From assembly GCA_949752795.1 (NCBI GenBank), contig OX457057.1:8298632-8362631 (forward strand): a DNA stretch of 64,000 nucleotides, read 5' to 3'. Of this stretch, positions 1 through 10,379 are shown one piece after another. This DNA comes from Hyperoodon ampullatus (Eukaryota; Chordata; Mammalia; Artiodactyla; Ziphiidae). Below the pieces are notes generated by a model that was not told the origin of the DNA, did no database searches, and saw only the letters and a list, made by a program, of their open reading frames with translations. Every line of letters starts with the position of its first letter. Position 1 is the stretch's first letter. The translations under genes were made by a program, and so were the position numbers.

Positions 1-147
1 ACTGCTCTAGGCTGCAAAAATGACAGCCTCATATGTCTGAAAGCTGACACTTTAGCTTTTAAAAGAAATGGGGGAAAATAAGCTGTTGACTTCTTGGTTA
101 AAGTATTTTCTTGTTCTAACTCATGTTCTTATGTCATTGGGCTAAAA

Positions 148-196
<49 letters not shown>

Positions 197-2085
197 AGAA
201 GAGAGATATGACTTTCCTTGAATGATCTGTTTAACCTAAGCCAGAGGAAAAAAAAGAAAGTCATTAATTACTTATGTGAGCTATTGCTTCAGAAAGACAA
301 TAAACCTGCCCGGTCGCCATGGATATGACATATTTGCTCTGAAAACAACACAATAATTAGCAAAGGGGAAAGATACAAGGAGAATATGCAAACTCGTGAG
401 TTTAAAGCCACAGTGCTCTTTTCTACCGGTAAGCCTGTTCTGTTTGCAATCCAAATCAAACACATTTTTAAAATATAGCAGAGAGGGAAATAACAGGAAT
501 GGGTCCTCTCTCCTCTGAGCTGAGAAGTAACAACCACTCCACCCTCTTCCAAAATAAAATAATATAAAAGAGAACCAGGATGGCAGAAGGAGAAAAAAAA
601 GTCAAGTATTGCCTCTGTTTTATTTCCTATAGCAGGGGTGGAGTCGGAGGTTTGTTTTTTTTCTTTTCTTTTTTTTTTTTTTTAAGTGTGCTCTTATTTA
701 GCACTGGATCTTCTAGCCAGATACAAATTTATTTATAAAAGCCAAATGCCCTGTGTGCGGCTCATCCCTCCCCAGAGTAAGTGGAAATGTGAAGGGGTGG
801 GAGGTGGTGGGCTCTAGCTGAAAAAGCAAAACAGTACACTCAGAAAGCATCAGCTCCAGAGAGGGACATCCACTCCCCCACCTCCAAGAAAATGGAACCC
901 AGGCCTTACTTTAATATTAAAAATGCATTAAATGGTTTTACCTACAACTCAGTCCCAGAGGATCATTAGGAAATGCAATCGCTTTGTATCATATCTGTCA
1001 TCGTGATAAATATCTGAGTTCAGAGTGGGTTTGCAATTTTTCAGAGTGTCACAAACCAAGATAATTATTTTTTTGCCTTACTTTCTTAAGTCACTGTACC
1101 CACCCCCTCAAAGTCACAAGTCTACAGAAAAATACCTGAGGAGAGGAGAAGAGGGAAAAGGAGGAAAAGTTGATATGCTCAGAGGTTACTGATATTCCCC
1201 TAAAAAGTAGAAAAATTGAGACGTTAAAATATTTGGGTGAGAATATTTTTTAAAAATTTAAAGCACTCCATTAGGTTTGAGTAAAAACTCCTTTTCCCCT
1301 CTTCCCAGAGGCTAATTTTCCAAAAACAGATGGTCAGGATCTAAAAGAGAAGCAAATATACCTCAACCCCCGCAGGCAGAGAAATCTAACTTTGAACTTC
1401 TTTTTAAATTAAAAAAAGTGTGGGGGGGGGCAAGATAAACTATTAATAAGTATGAAAAATTAGCTGAGCTACAAGTTTTGTTTTTCTTATGCAAAAAATT
1501 CTTTAAACACAAGGGGAGCAGATATATAGGAGAGGTTCACATTTGACTGACTTCCTTTTTTTTCACAACAGTTTGTTGTTTTTTTTTTTTTAGATTGAAC
1601 TCTTTGATCTTGAAAGAATTTTGCTCTTATATTATGGGGGAGAAGGGGGTGGTGGTGAAATGATCTGTTTTAAATGATGATGCAACTTAGGGATCAAAGC
1701 CTTGGCTTTCTTCTAGCCATAATAAGCTGTACTTGCCACAAAGCGTGAGTCTCCGGGCTTCTCTCCTTCGTAAGAAGGAAATAAAATGCACCGAGACTCA
1801 GAGAAAGACGCAAAGTGCCTGCAAGGTGCAAAGTCTAGAAAACAAAACAAAACAAAAGTCAGGGAAAAAGAAAAAGGAGAGAGATACTGCCCCTTTAAAC
1901 GTTTTAGTGCATATGGAGTTTGATTTCTGAAAGAGATCAGTTTAACATCTCCATAGAAACCAGCAACAGATTATCATCAACAGAATAAATAACTAGTCTA
2001 ATAAATTAAACAGAAGGCATAAGATCGCTGGAAACCTGATTACTGAAGTTCAACAATATTCCCCATAAACTCTCGTTAACCGCCT
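1..2085. other. AT-rich repeat-poor flank of the CpG island
   Basis: No gene or recognisable interspersed repeat is visible. The stretch is AT-rich, has almost no CpG, and holds a (GA)n tract, short poly-T runs (about 658-683 and 1569-1592) and several blocks that look like old unique sequence, for example about 900-1080 and 1660-1740. The short open frames here have no family resemblance. If the minus-strand promoter at about 5 kb is real, this stretch would be the start of its first intron. That position is inference. Confidence 0.5.
149..206. repeat. (GA)n microsatellite
   Basis: An almost uninterrupted GA dinucleotide array with single AA or AAG interruptions. No function is implied. Confidence 0.95.
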
Positions 2086-2307
2086 CTAAGGTGGCTAACA
2101 AGATGGAGGGGGGGGGGAGTCAATCTCTCCAATTCGCCGGATTCCGGGCAGAGAGGCCGTGGCCGCTGCCGGGAAGGGAAAAGTTCCCCACCCTGCCCTG
2201 GAGAGGGTCTCAGAGCTCGAGTGAGGTGAAAACCATAATGCCGAAGTTTGGAAGTGGGAAAGCAGCTGGGCGTCAGCGGAGGCACTGCGAGTCGCCGGAG
2301 GTGGCGC

Positions 2308-2356
2308 GGGACGCGACGCCCGCCCGGGACGCGACGCCCGCCCGGGACGCACCGCC
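2308..2356. repeat. 18-bp tandem repeat in the CpG island
   Basis: The 18-base unit gggacgcgacgcccgccc occurs twice exactly (2308-2325, 2326-2343), followed by a degenerate partial third copy to about 2356. Confidence 0.9.
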
Positions 2357-2533
2357 TCGCCTCCACCAGGGCGCAAACCCGGAGCTTTGCGCTCGGGCGC
2401 CGAACGGCCCAGCGCCCCCTCTGGGCACGTGGAGCGCAGCCCGGGCGCAGCCCCCGGGGACCAACTACCCCCCTCACCACGCCCGGCGCAGCTGCTCCTG
2501 CTCAGCCCGGACAGCTCCCTTTAGGACGGCGAC

Positions 2534-2556
2534 GTGTGTGTGTGTGTATATGTGTG

Positions 2557-2605
<49 letters not shown>

Positions 2606-2618
2606 CGCGCGCGCGCGC
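2534..2618. repeat. (GT)n microsatellite with (GC)n end
   Basis: A (GT)n array with two interruptions passes into alternating GC at about 2602-2618. Alternating purine-pyrimidine of this kind is a potential Z-DNA former. Confidence 0.95.
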
Positions 2619-3633
2619 CGTGGGGTGGGTAGGCGGGCAGGCGCACCAATTTACCCGGTGATCTGTTTTCCAGTCTCCTCGCGCGCTCTCATCGCGCGTC
2701 TCTACCAGCTTAGAGACGCCCTAAATTTACCAACTTTGCCCGGCGATTATCCTGGCTTTTTCCCCCTCGCCGCCCCCATCTCTTTGAGAGTACGGGGTGT
2801 TGGCGGGACAACCACACGCTCTGAGGGTCGTGGCCCCAGGCTCCGCCCGGGCAGCGACGCATAACCCCGGGTTGCCCCTTGATCCAGCCAGGTTTGGGGG
2901 AGCTCCAGGCACGATGGAGGGGTGTTTTTGCTGCTTTGCTGGTGGACAAATCATACACACCTCACACGCGCCCGCCCCCTCCCCAGCGTGACTGGAAGGA
3001 GGTCCTCGCCGCACCCAGGGCCCGCTTCCCAAGCTGAAGCCCGGTCAGGAGAAAGAAACTTGTGTGGAAGGGTGAAGCGTCCCCCTGCCTCCCTCGGCAC
3101 TCCATTCCTTCCCCAACTCCGGACCCGGGTCGGGGATGACTTGTAGGAAGAATCTGCGCCCACCCCCTAGAGAAAAATCTATTATTATTATCTTAATCTA
3201 CGCCCCCAAAGTGTCCCTCCCGCCGTGATTGACGGCGCATACACCTGTTCCCCTCGCCGAGGAGCTTCCAACGCTGGGGACAGACATTCGCCCAAAAGCT
3301 CTGCAGCGGCCCAGAGCCCGCCCGCCGCCCTCGCCCGGCCAGCCCCCGCCCGCCGCCCCAGACCGCCCCTGCCCGTACCTTGCCAACCCAGGGCCGCCCC
3401 CTCCCCTCCCAGGCCCTGCTCCCCAGCCCGTCCGCTGCCGGCCGCGCTGGCTTCGGAAAGAGAGAAAGAACAGAAAGCAAAACTTCCTGGCGGCCGACGG
3501 CCATCAGCTGCACATTCTGCAAATGCCACCGAGTAAAAATAAACCGGCCGCCGCTCCGCCCGGCCGGCTCACCCCGGGCGCACAACTCGGCCCCCTGCCC
3601 CGGGACTGTCGGTCCGGCCGATCCCCTATTTCC

Positions 3634-3648
3634 GTGCGCCCCCTGGAG
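3634..3648. promoter_or_regulatory. CTCF-like motif
   Basis: GTGCGCCCCCTGGAG resembles the reverse-strand CTCF core (GCGCCCCCTGGTGG). A similar AGCGCCCCCTCTGGG lies at 2411-2425. Called by motif only; binding is unknown. Confidence 0.3.
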
Positions 3649-4812
3649 CCCCGCTCCCCGACACTCCTCCACCAGCCACCACGCGCTCCTTTGCCCAGAA
3701 ACTCGACCCCAAGTGACCGGGGAGCCCGGCCCTCTCCCCTTCGGTGCCCCTCCGTGTTCCCACAAGCTACCATTCTCTGTCCTCCGCCTGGTGCCTATTT
3801 TAGCCGTGCGCCCTGGATTCAGGGCTCCCTTTCCCCAACTGTTGAGCCCCGGGGTCACCCTCAGCCCACCCTTGGGGGAACAGACCCCACCAGACCCTCG
3901 CCCACCTCGGCCGAGCCCCCTGAGAGTGCACGGCTCCACCCGCCCACCGGCCCGCCAGCCGGGCATCCCACGTCCCCGGGCGCAACTTCTCTCCCAGAGC
4001 ACACGACAACCGCGGCAACTCCCCCGAACTTTTCCCGGGACCCAGGCGGGCTCCGGCCGACAGTCACACGGCCCTGAGCCGGCATCCCGGCTCCCTGTGC
4101 CCAGCACTGCCAGCCCTGCACCCGGAGAGGCTGGGGTGGGGGTGGGGGGGCAGTGAGGAGCTCCACTTGCCGCGCCCGGAGCAGCGCACTTGAGACAAAC
4201 TTCCCAGGCACAAATGAAAAAGGGGGCGCCGCTCCCCCCAGCCAAGCAACCTTTGCCTTCGTTTTCCCACCAGGAGGCAACCCCTGACACCCCGCGCCTA
4301 AGTGAACACTGCCTACCTCTGCCGGTAGCACCTACACCCTGGTACTGGGGCACAAGAGTCGGCTGGAGGGGTTCCCCACCCACCCCCTTCCCTTGAGCAA
4401 AGTCTTGCAAAGTCACCCCAGGCGCCCCTCACCCCTGCCTCCTTCTCTGCCCTGGAGACCGCACGAACCCCTGCAGCTCGGGAGGTTGAGGGGGGGAGCG
4501 TAGGGGGAAGGAGTGATTACTGGGTATTGGCGAGCACCTGCCCCCCCCCGGAGCCCGCAGCGCGGGGGGCGCCCCCACCCTATTTGCAAAGTCCTGCACT
4601 CGCGCCTGGCACCTCCCCCTCTTCTCCCTTACCCCGCCGCCCCTCAGTTGGAGTAAGTGACCCCCAGGAGCAGCAGCCCTCCCCTTCCCCGGAGCCGCGC
4701 GCTGGGCATTCCCTGGCCGCGGCAGGCGACGCGCCGCCCCGCTCCCGGGTGCCAGCCTTCCGTGCCCCCTGCCTCCCGCACGGCCGGAGTTGGGTGGCAG
4801 CCGCCGCTCGCA

Positions 4813-4850
4813 GGCTGGCTGGCTGGCTCTCTCGCTCGCTCGCTCGCCGG
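4813..4850. repeat. (CTGG)n/(CTCG)n simple repeat
   Basis: Three ctgg units are followed by a run of ctcg units inside the CpG island. This is a low-complexity promoter sequence. Confidence 0.85.
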
Positions 4851-4987
4851 CTCCCGGCTGCAAGCTGCAGCCCCGGGGGTGGGGGGCTGCACCCGGACAG
4901 GGGGCGAGGCGGGGAAGCACCCCCGGAGGCCCGCGGAGCTGAGGGGCGTGGGGGGGGCCGCGGCGGAGGGAGCGCCGAGTCTCTTAC

Positions 4988-5300
4988 CTGCACTTGGGGC
5001 GGCTTTGGGTGACTTTCCAAGTCCGGGGGAAAAATGTGTGTGTGTTTGGGATGGAGCGCCGCGGGCGCGCATGCGCTGCCCAAAGTTGCCGGATCCCGGA
5101 TTTTTCGCTCCCAGTCTCTGCTCTCGCCCGCTGTGATTAAGGAATTCTCCGCGGCCGAGCGGGCGAGTGGGTGGCAAGCAAAACCCGGGCCGGATCGCGG
5201 GGCCGGGCTCCGCTCCACCCTCACACCCCCAGACCTTCCCCTCCCGGTTTCTTCCCACCCACCGCCCCGCGGAGCTCGGCGGGCGCGCGCGGCGAGACGC
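4988..5300 (-). other. Putative first exon (5' UTR) of an unnamed minus-strand gene
   Basis: On the minus strand the sequence reads CAG|GTAAGAG across 4988/4987, a near-perfect vertebrate 5' splice site, at the edge of a CpG island. The exon's right boundary (transcription start) is not defined; about 5100-5400 is a guess. The exon sequence just before the donor includes a short AC-rich stretch and has no evident coding frame with family resemblance, so it would most likely be untranslated. Transcription would run left out of the window. The gene cannot be named from this sequence. Alternatively this is a cryptic donor in GC-rich DNA. Confidence 0.45.
5066..5077. promoter_or_regulatory. NRF1-type palindromic site
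   Basis: GCGCATGCGC (5067-5076) is a perfect palindrome matching the core of the nuclear respiratory factor 1 site, common near starts of CpG-island promoters. It lies about 80 bases upstream of the putative minus-strand donor, inside or next to the proposed first exon. Confidence 0.55.
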
Positions 5301-5649
5301 GGCCTGCGGAGCAGATCTGAGCGCGCGGCTTCCTTTTGCAGCTGGAGAAGCTTTCTCCACCCCGGACTGAGTGGAGCAAAGGCGGGGGGACAAGAGAGGA
5401 GAGATGGAAGTGGGTTACTTTTCACCTGTTCTGAACCCCGGGAGCCAGTCTGCTTCCCACTTTTCCTCTGAAGAACTAGCTCTTTCCTGCAAGTTAGAAT
5501 GTTAGAACTGTCGAACCCAAAAGAACGTGATGTCCTTACTGTTTTGATATCCGCTTTGCACTTATTCTTTGCAAGGGAGTTTTTCATTCAGTCCATTGTG
5601 CAAGAAATAAATCCTTAAGTGAACAAGATAAGCCATGAAGAATGAACCT

Positions 5650-5686
5650 GGGGCCGGGCCGTGGGGCGGGGGTGGGGTGGGGGGGT
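5650..5686 (+). other. G-rich tract, potential G-quadruplex
   Basis: More than four runs of at least three G separated by one to three bases lie on the plus strand just outside the CpG island. Motif-based only. Confidence 0.5.
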
Positions 5687-5689
5687 ACA

Positions 5690-6320
5690 GATAATGAACA
5701 TTAAAACAAAAGAATAATATTATTTCAGAGAGTGAAAGGATCATGAAGAAAATAAAACAAGGCAGTAGGATAAAGGGTATCTTGGGAGAGCTAATTTCCC
5801 CTGCCCCGGGTGATAAAGAAGGCTTCTCTTTGAGGGGGGACCTTCATACTCCATTGGAGATCAACCTCCCTTTTCTCCCTTTGCCCACCCTGCCCACCTC
5901 CCAGGAGGTTTGAGGTGGCCACGCCAGGCTGAGCCTGGAAGTCAGCAGCGATGGCTCTGGTCCTGGCTTTCTCAGCCTGGCCAGTGCCCATCCCAGGACT
6001 GACCAATCACTGTACCTGTTTTCCCTTCTGAACAAGGACAGAATGGAAATAGACTTGAAAGAAAGGAGGAAACACTCTGATGATGAGATAAGGAGAAATT
6101 GACCACAATAGTAAACAAATAGCTAAATGACTAGTTGAATAAATGAATAAAAATTGAAAGTATGACCAGCAGCTTTGAGAAGTGTTCAACAGAATGCATT
6201 AAACTAGGAGGAAACGCCACAGGATGGTAAGCACTGTTGCAGGCTGGTAGACTTTGGGGCCTAATCTGCAAGGTTTCAGCAAAGCCTCTCAGGACTAGTG
6301 AGGGGTAATGACCTGAGAAG
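5690..6320. other. Unique sequence, nothing recognised
   Basis: Moderately AT-rich DNA between the CpG island and the first SINE. No repeat, RNA gene or credible exon was recognised. Confidence 0.5.
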
Positions 6321-6332
6321 TGGTGTTCTAAC

Positions 6333-6538
6333 TTTTTTTTTTTTTTGCGGTACGCGGGCCTCTCACTGCTGTGGCCTCTCCTGCTGTGGAGCACAGGCTG
6401 CGGACGCACAGGCTCAGCGGCCATGGCTCACGGGCCCAGCCACTCCACGGCATGTGGGATCTTCCCAGACCCGGGCACGAACCCGCGTCCCCTGCATTGG
6501 CAGGAGGACTCTAAACCACTGCGCCACCAGGGAAGCCG
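6333..6538 (-). mobile_element. CHR-type SINE (short form), minus
   Basis: The poly-T tail lies at the left and the tRNA-like head, reversed as 'ccaccagggaagcc', at the right. The B-box is present as reversed 'cgaacccgcgtcccc'. The insertion is flanked by the direct duplication ggtgttctaactttt (about 6322-6337 and 6540-6554). A non-autonomous retroposon mobilised by L1. Confidence 0.93.
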
Positions 6539-6599
6539 CGGTGTTCTAACTTTTGATTCTGGGCTCATTCCACTCCTGGGACAGTGTAAAGACGTGGTT

Positions 6600-6800
6600 A
6601 ACAGCTTGGGCTTTGGGGTCAGACCCCAGCCACTTACCAGCTGGGTAACCTTGAGTAAGGCATTTGACCCCTCTGTGCGTCGGTTGCCTCAACAGTAAAA
6701 TGGGGATAATAATTGTACTACTGCCTGTGTGTGTTGAGAGGCTAAAATGAGTTAATGCAGGAAGAGTGCCTGGGCCAAGACAGTGATCGATAAATGCCAG
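6600..6800 (+). repeat. MIR fragment
   Basis: Recognised by 'ccagccacttaccagctgggtaac' followed by 'cctcaacagtaaaatggggataataat' spacing and the 'gtgcctgg' tail, as in the ancient mammalian MIR SINE. Confidence 0.75.
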
Positions 6801-7000
6801 TAATTGTCGTCGCTCCTTGGGACATCCAGTGTTCCCTCTCCTCATTTCTTCCTGCCCTCTCTCCCTTCCTTCTCCTCTTCTGTCCGTTTTTTCTCCAGCA
6901 ACAGTGCTGTACTCATTCATTCATTCCCCAGGCATTTGCCGAGCCCCAGTGAAGAGCACATCCTCACCGGGGCTGGGAAGACAAAAAATGAACCAACAGG

Positions 7001-7297
7001 GACTTCCCTGGTGGTGCAGTGGTTAAGAATCCACCTGCCAATGCAGGGGACACGGGTTCGAGCCCTGGTCCGGGAAGATCCCACATGCCGTGGAGCAACT
7101 AAGCCCGTGCGCCACAACTACTGGGCCTGCGCTCTAGAGCCCGTGCTCTGCAACAAGAGAAGCCACTGCAGTGAGAAGCCCGCGCACCACAACGAAGAAC
7201 AGCCCCCGCTCGCTGCAGCTAGAGAAAGCCCGCATGCAGCAACGAAGACCCAACACAGCGAAAAATAAATAAAATTAAATCTTAAAAAAAAAAAAAA
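7001..7297 (+). mobile_element. CHR-type SINE (long form), plus
   Basis: Starts 'gacttccctggtggtgcag', carries the extended right half (region with 'agcccgcgcaccacaacgaag') and ends in an AAATAAAT-containing poly-A. Flanking copies of gaaccaayagg (6990-7000, 7298-7308) are the target-site duplication. Length is about 295 bases, complete. Confidence 0.95.
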
Positions 7298-7309
7298 GAA
7301 CCAATAGGC

Positions 7310-7780
7310 CTTGCCTCTGAGAAGCTGGCTGAGGAGTTTGCTGCTCTCTCCCCTCCCGCCTTTCCCACTATAAGGCTCTGCCCCCCCCCACACACCCCAA
7401 CAACTGCATCTCACCCATCACACTTTTATTAAAACATTTATTCTTCCCTCCATTTTTTCTCAGATGCTTCACAATCCTTCCCCGACCCCCGCCAAGGAGA
7501 CTTTCTACCTCCTGTGAAGGAAACGCATCTGGGGTGGGGGAAGCTGGAAACAGTGGCAAGCCTGGGAGGGGGAGGAGGACATTGGCATGAGGTGAGAAGG
7601 GAGGCCTCCTCTTCCTTTCCCAACCATCACCCCCCACTCAAAAAAAAGAAACTAAAACAAAGCAAAAGGCTGGGAGAAAGCACCACACCCAAAAAGTAGC
7701 CCCGGCCTCGAAAGCCTCTAGTGCCTTGTTCCTCACACTCAACTCGCTTTGCAGGGACTGAAATCAGATGGTCTTTTCCT
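7310..7780. other. Unique sequence, nothing recognised
   Basis: GC-moderate sequence with short C and A runs. No exon or repeat was recognised. Confidence 0.45.
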
Positions 7781-7784
7781 CATT

Positions 7785-8280
7785 TGCTTCATTTTAGCAT
7801 TTCCTGAGCTTTCCCTAAAATAAAATACAAACTCTTTCCCATAGTCAGCAAGATCTGAGCACTGCCTGCCCTTGGACCTCACCTCCCTCCACCCTCCCCT
7901 AGGTCACATTGTCCCGACACACTAGCTTCTTGCTGCCCTGGAAATCACCAAGCCTGTCCCTACCTCAGGGCCTTTGCACTTGTCCCCTCTGCCCAGAATG
8001 CCCTTCTTTTGGCTGCTTCCTTGCATCATTCAGGCCTCTGCTCGCATGTCACCTCCTCAGGGAGGCTTTCTCCCTAAAGTAGCTCCCCAGCCTTTCTCTC
8101 TCACTTTACCCTGTTTGAGTGTCTACAAAGATTTTGCTTATTCATTTGTTTCCGTATTTCCTGTCCAGCTGCCCCTGCTAGAATGGGAGCTCCTTGGAGA
8201 CAGGGACTTTGTTCTGTGTCCCCTCGTGTCCTCCACACCTCAGCCTGGCACCTAGTAAGCCCTCGCTCTCTGGGGTGAAT
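7785..8280 (+). repeat. L2 LINE fragment
   Basis: Contains the L2 3'-end signature 'cagggcctttgcacttg', 'ccctctgcccagaatgc', the 'gctcgcatgtcacctcctc' region and the tail 'ctggcacctagtaagccctc'. About 500 bases, in plus orientation, heavily diverged. No functional protein remains. Confidence 0.85.
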
Positions 8281-8644
8281 CAAGATAAGCCTCTGCGGTC
8301 CCTGCCCTTGAGGGATGTAAGCTGTAGGAGAATGAGTAGAAAGTGTCTAGGACAAAGTTTGGGGGAGGGAGGAGGAGCTGGTACAACCTGGGAGTCACCA
8401 AGAGTTGCCAAGTTGAAATGGTGGCTTTGCCGAGTTTTCCACTCCCTGGCTTTTGGCCAGGGGTTGACAGTGGGGAAGTAGATGGCTCTGGTGACTTGTG
8501 CCTCAACAGAGGAGGCTGCACAGGCAGGAGGGGAGGTGGGGTCAACTAAGGACCCTATGGAGGCCATCCTTCTAGCCCCCTCCCTGCGGGTGGGCTGCAT
8601 GTGATTAAGAGCCTCTCCCATTTCTAAGACTCCAGGGAAGTCCC

Positions 8645-8760
8645 TCCCCACTAGACTGTGAGCCTTAGGGTCTGTGTCTTTGTCACAGGAGCCGAGGAGC
8701 CAAGCACAGTGCCTGGCACCCAGGAGCCTCTCAATGATTGATTTTGAACAAATAAATTTA
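8645..8760 (+). repeat. L2 3'-end fragment
   Basis: 'agactgtgagcc...cagtgcctggcacccagg...aataaattta' is the terminal part of an L2 copy, separate from the one at 7.8 kb. Confidence 0.65.
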
Positions 8761-8867
8761 AATCTGTCTCAGTCTGTGTGACTGGGACAGCCTTGAAAGT
8801 AATCACAGCTCAGCTTCCTGGTCACAGTTTTTTGGTTTCTGGTCCTCTACAGTGATGGAAAGCAACA

Positions 8868-9105
8868 CCTAATCGTACGTCAATAGCTGTTATTTACCGA
8901 GTGGTTATTATGTGCCAGGCAGCACGCTAAACACTTGTACATATTATCTTATTAGGTCGTCACAACAACTGTACCAGGTGGTTACTGTTATGAATATACC
9001 CATTATACGGATGAGGAAACCAAGGCACAGAGAAACACTTTCCCAAGGCTGAACTAGACTGTCTGACTCCAGAGCTGATGCTTTTTACCCCCAGGACCAG
9101 CTGCA
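8868..9105 (-). repeat. MIR fragment
   Basis: Reversed MIR: 'ttatgtgccaggcagc', 'attatacggatgaggaaacc' and 'cagagaaacactttcccaagg' in the expected order. Confidence 0.8.
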
Positions 9106-9740
9106 GGGATGGGGAGATGACCAAAGCCTCACTTCCCGACTTACCCGAGTGCAACAAGCATTTTTACCTTTACTCTGAGATGAAACTTGAATGTGAGTGC
9201 GTTGGGAGAGGAGGAGGAAGGAAGTAGAACAAATCTGCTTTTTAACCATAAATCTTATTTCAATCTAATAAAAGACAAAAGGAATCAAAGAAATCACAGA
9301 ACCAAGCACCAGGCTTTATACACATGAAGCACTCAATCAGTGTTGGCAAACAATCACAATTTTTAAATTTAAAAATTACAGACTATGTACGTGTTTCCCT
9401 TTTTCCTGAGCTGCTCCTGGGTTTGAGGTCCTCCTTGGGTGAGGTCTGTGTTTTTCGAGTTCACTGGGCCTCTCATGGTTCTGGCATCACAGTGACTATT
9501 AGTGACTGAATAATTAAACAAATGCCCAAGATAAGTGATTATGGTGATTACTGGGCAAGTTGTAATTAAAAACAAAAAAAGCTGAGTGCATTTTTTTTTT
9601 TTTTTTTTTTTTTAGGAATGTCTCCCTTGGGAGTCCTGGGAAGGGAGTATGGGAGAGGGGCTTTTTCCCAAATCCCATCCAAGTTGACAGAGTTGACAAG
9701 CCCTTCCACCCCCAAATTCCCTCATTCTTTTTGCAGAGTA

Positions 9741-10370
9741 CATGATTATTTGTTTCTGACAATATATATAATATGTGTTTATTGTAAAAATTTCAGAAAA
9801 TACAGATAAACAGGAAGAAAAAAATTTAATCGTCTGTAATCCCACCACCCATGGATAATCACTGTTGATATTTTGTTGTATTTCCTGCCAGTCTAGGGTC
9901 TTTGTTTGTTTTTTGCTTTGTTTTATAAAGTCAGCACACTGAACATTCTGGGGTTTTTTTAAGCCGGCTGGCTATGTGTACGTAGCATGGTTTTCTCACG
10001 TCATTAAACACTCTTCTACAACGTGATGTTTTGTGGACCCACGGTAGAGCTTGATCACAATTTACTTAACCAGTCCCCCACTATTGGAAATTTTGAACAT
10101 CGAACTCATTTCCAATTCATTTCATTATGATAAAGAACGCTAATGAATATCCTTGTCCCTAAATAATCACGCACATTCCTTAAAGTGGCATTGTGAGTCA
10201 AAGAGCGAGCGTGCATTTCAGAGCTTTGACTCCCGTTGCCAGAGTGCCCCCTCCCCAGAAGGTGTATGAACTTGCCCTCTGACCAGCTGTGTGTGAGTCA
10301 GCCCCATCTCTCCAGTCTTCGGTATTCTCACTCTTTTTTTTTTTAAACCCCTGTTAATTTAATGGGTGAA
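9741..10370. repeat. Ancient L1-like fragment
   Basis: Phrases such as 'aatcccaccaccca', 'tttacttaaccagtcccc' and 'aatgaatatccttgt' are typical of old mammalian L1M-type LINE copies. The subfamily and orientation were not determined. A poly-T run at 9591-9613 precedes it. Confidence 0.55.
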
Positions 10371-10379
10371 AGAGTCTGT

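Larger units (their letters stand above)
2086..5420. promoter_or_regulatory. Long CpG island, probable promoter
   Basis: From about 2.09 kb the sequence changes abruptly from AT-rich to very GC-rich with frequent CpG, and stays so for about 3.3 kb before falling back near 5.42 kb. It is free of interspersed repeats and holds only local simple repeats. An island this long is typical of vertebrate developmental regulator promoters (established knowledge). Here it contains a strong minus-strand 5' splice site at 4988/4987 and an NRF1-type palindrome at 5067-5076, so leftward transcription is favoured. The open frames on both strands are proline/arginine/glycine-rich by composition and are not credible proteins. 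Confidence 0.8.

Noticed and set aside
3193..4416. 407-residue minus-strand open frame in the CpG island
   Set aside because: Glycine/arginine-rich composition and overlapping long frames on both strands are typical of GC-rich promoter DNA.
4580..5587. 335-residue minus-strand open frame across the putative promoter
   Set aside because: It would read through the strong donor at 4988 and is arginine/proline/glycine-rich. More likely a chance frame.
7001..7100. tRNA gene suggested by A/B-box-like sequence
   Set aside because: It is the tRNA-derived head of a SINE, followed by the SINE body and poly-A.
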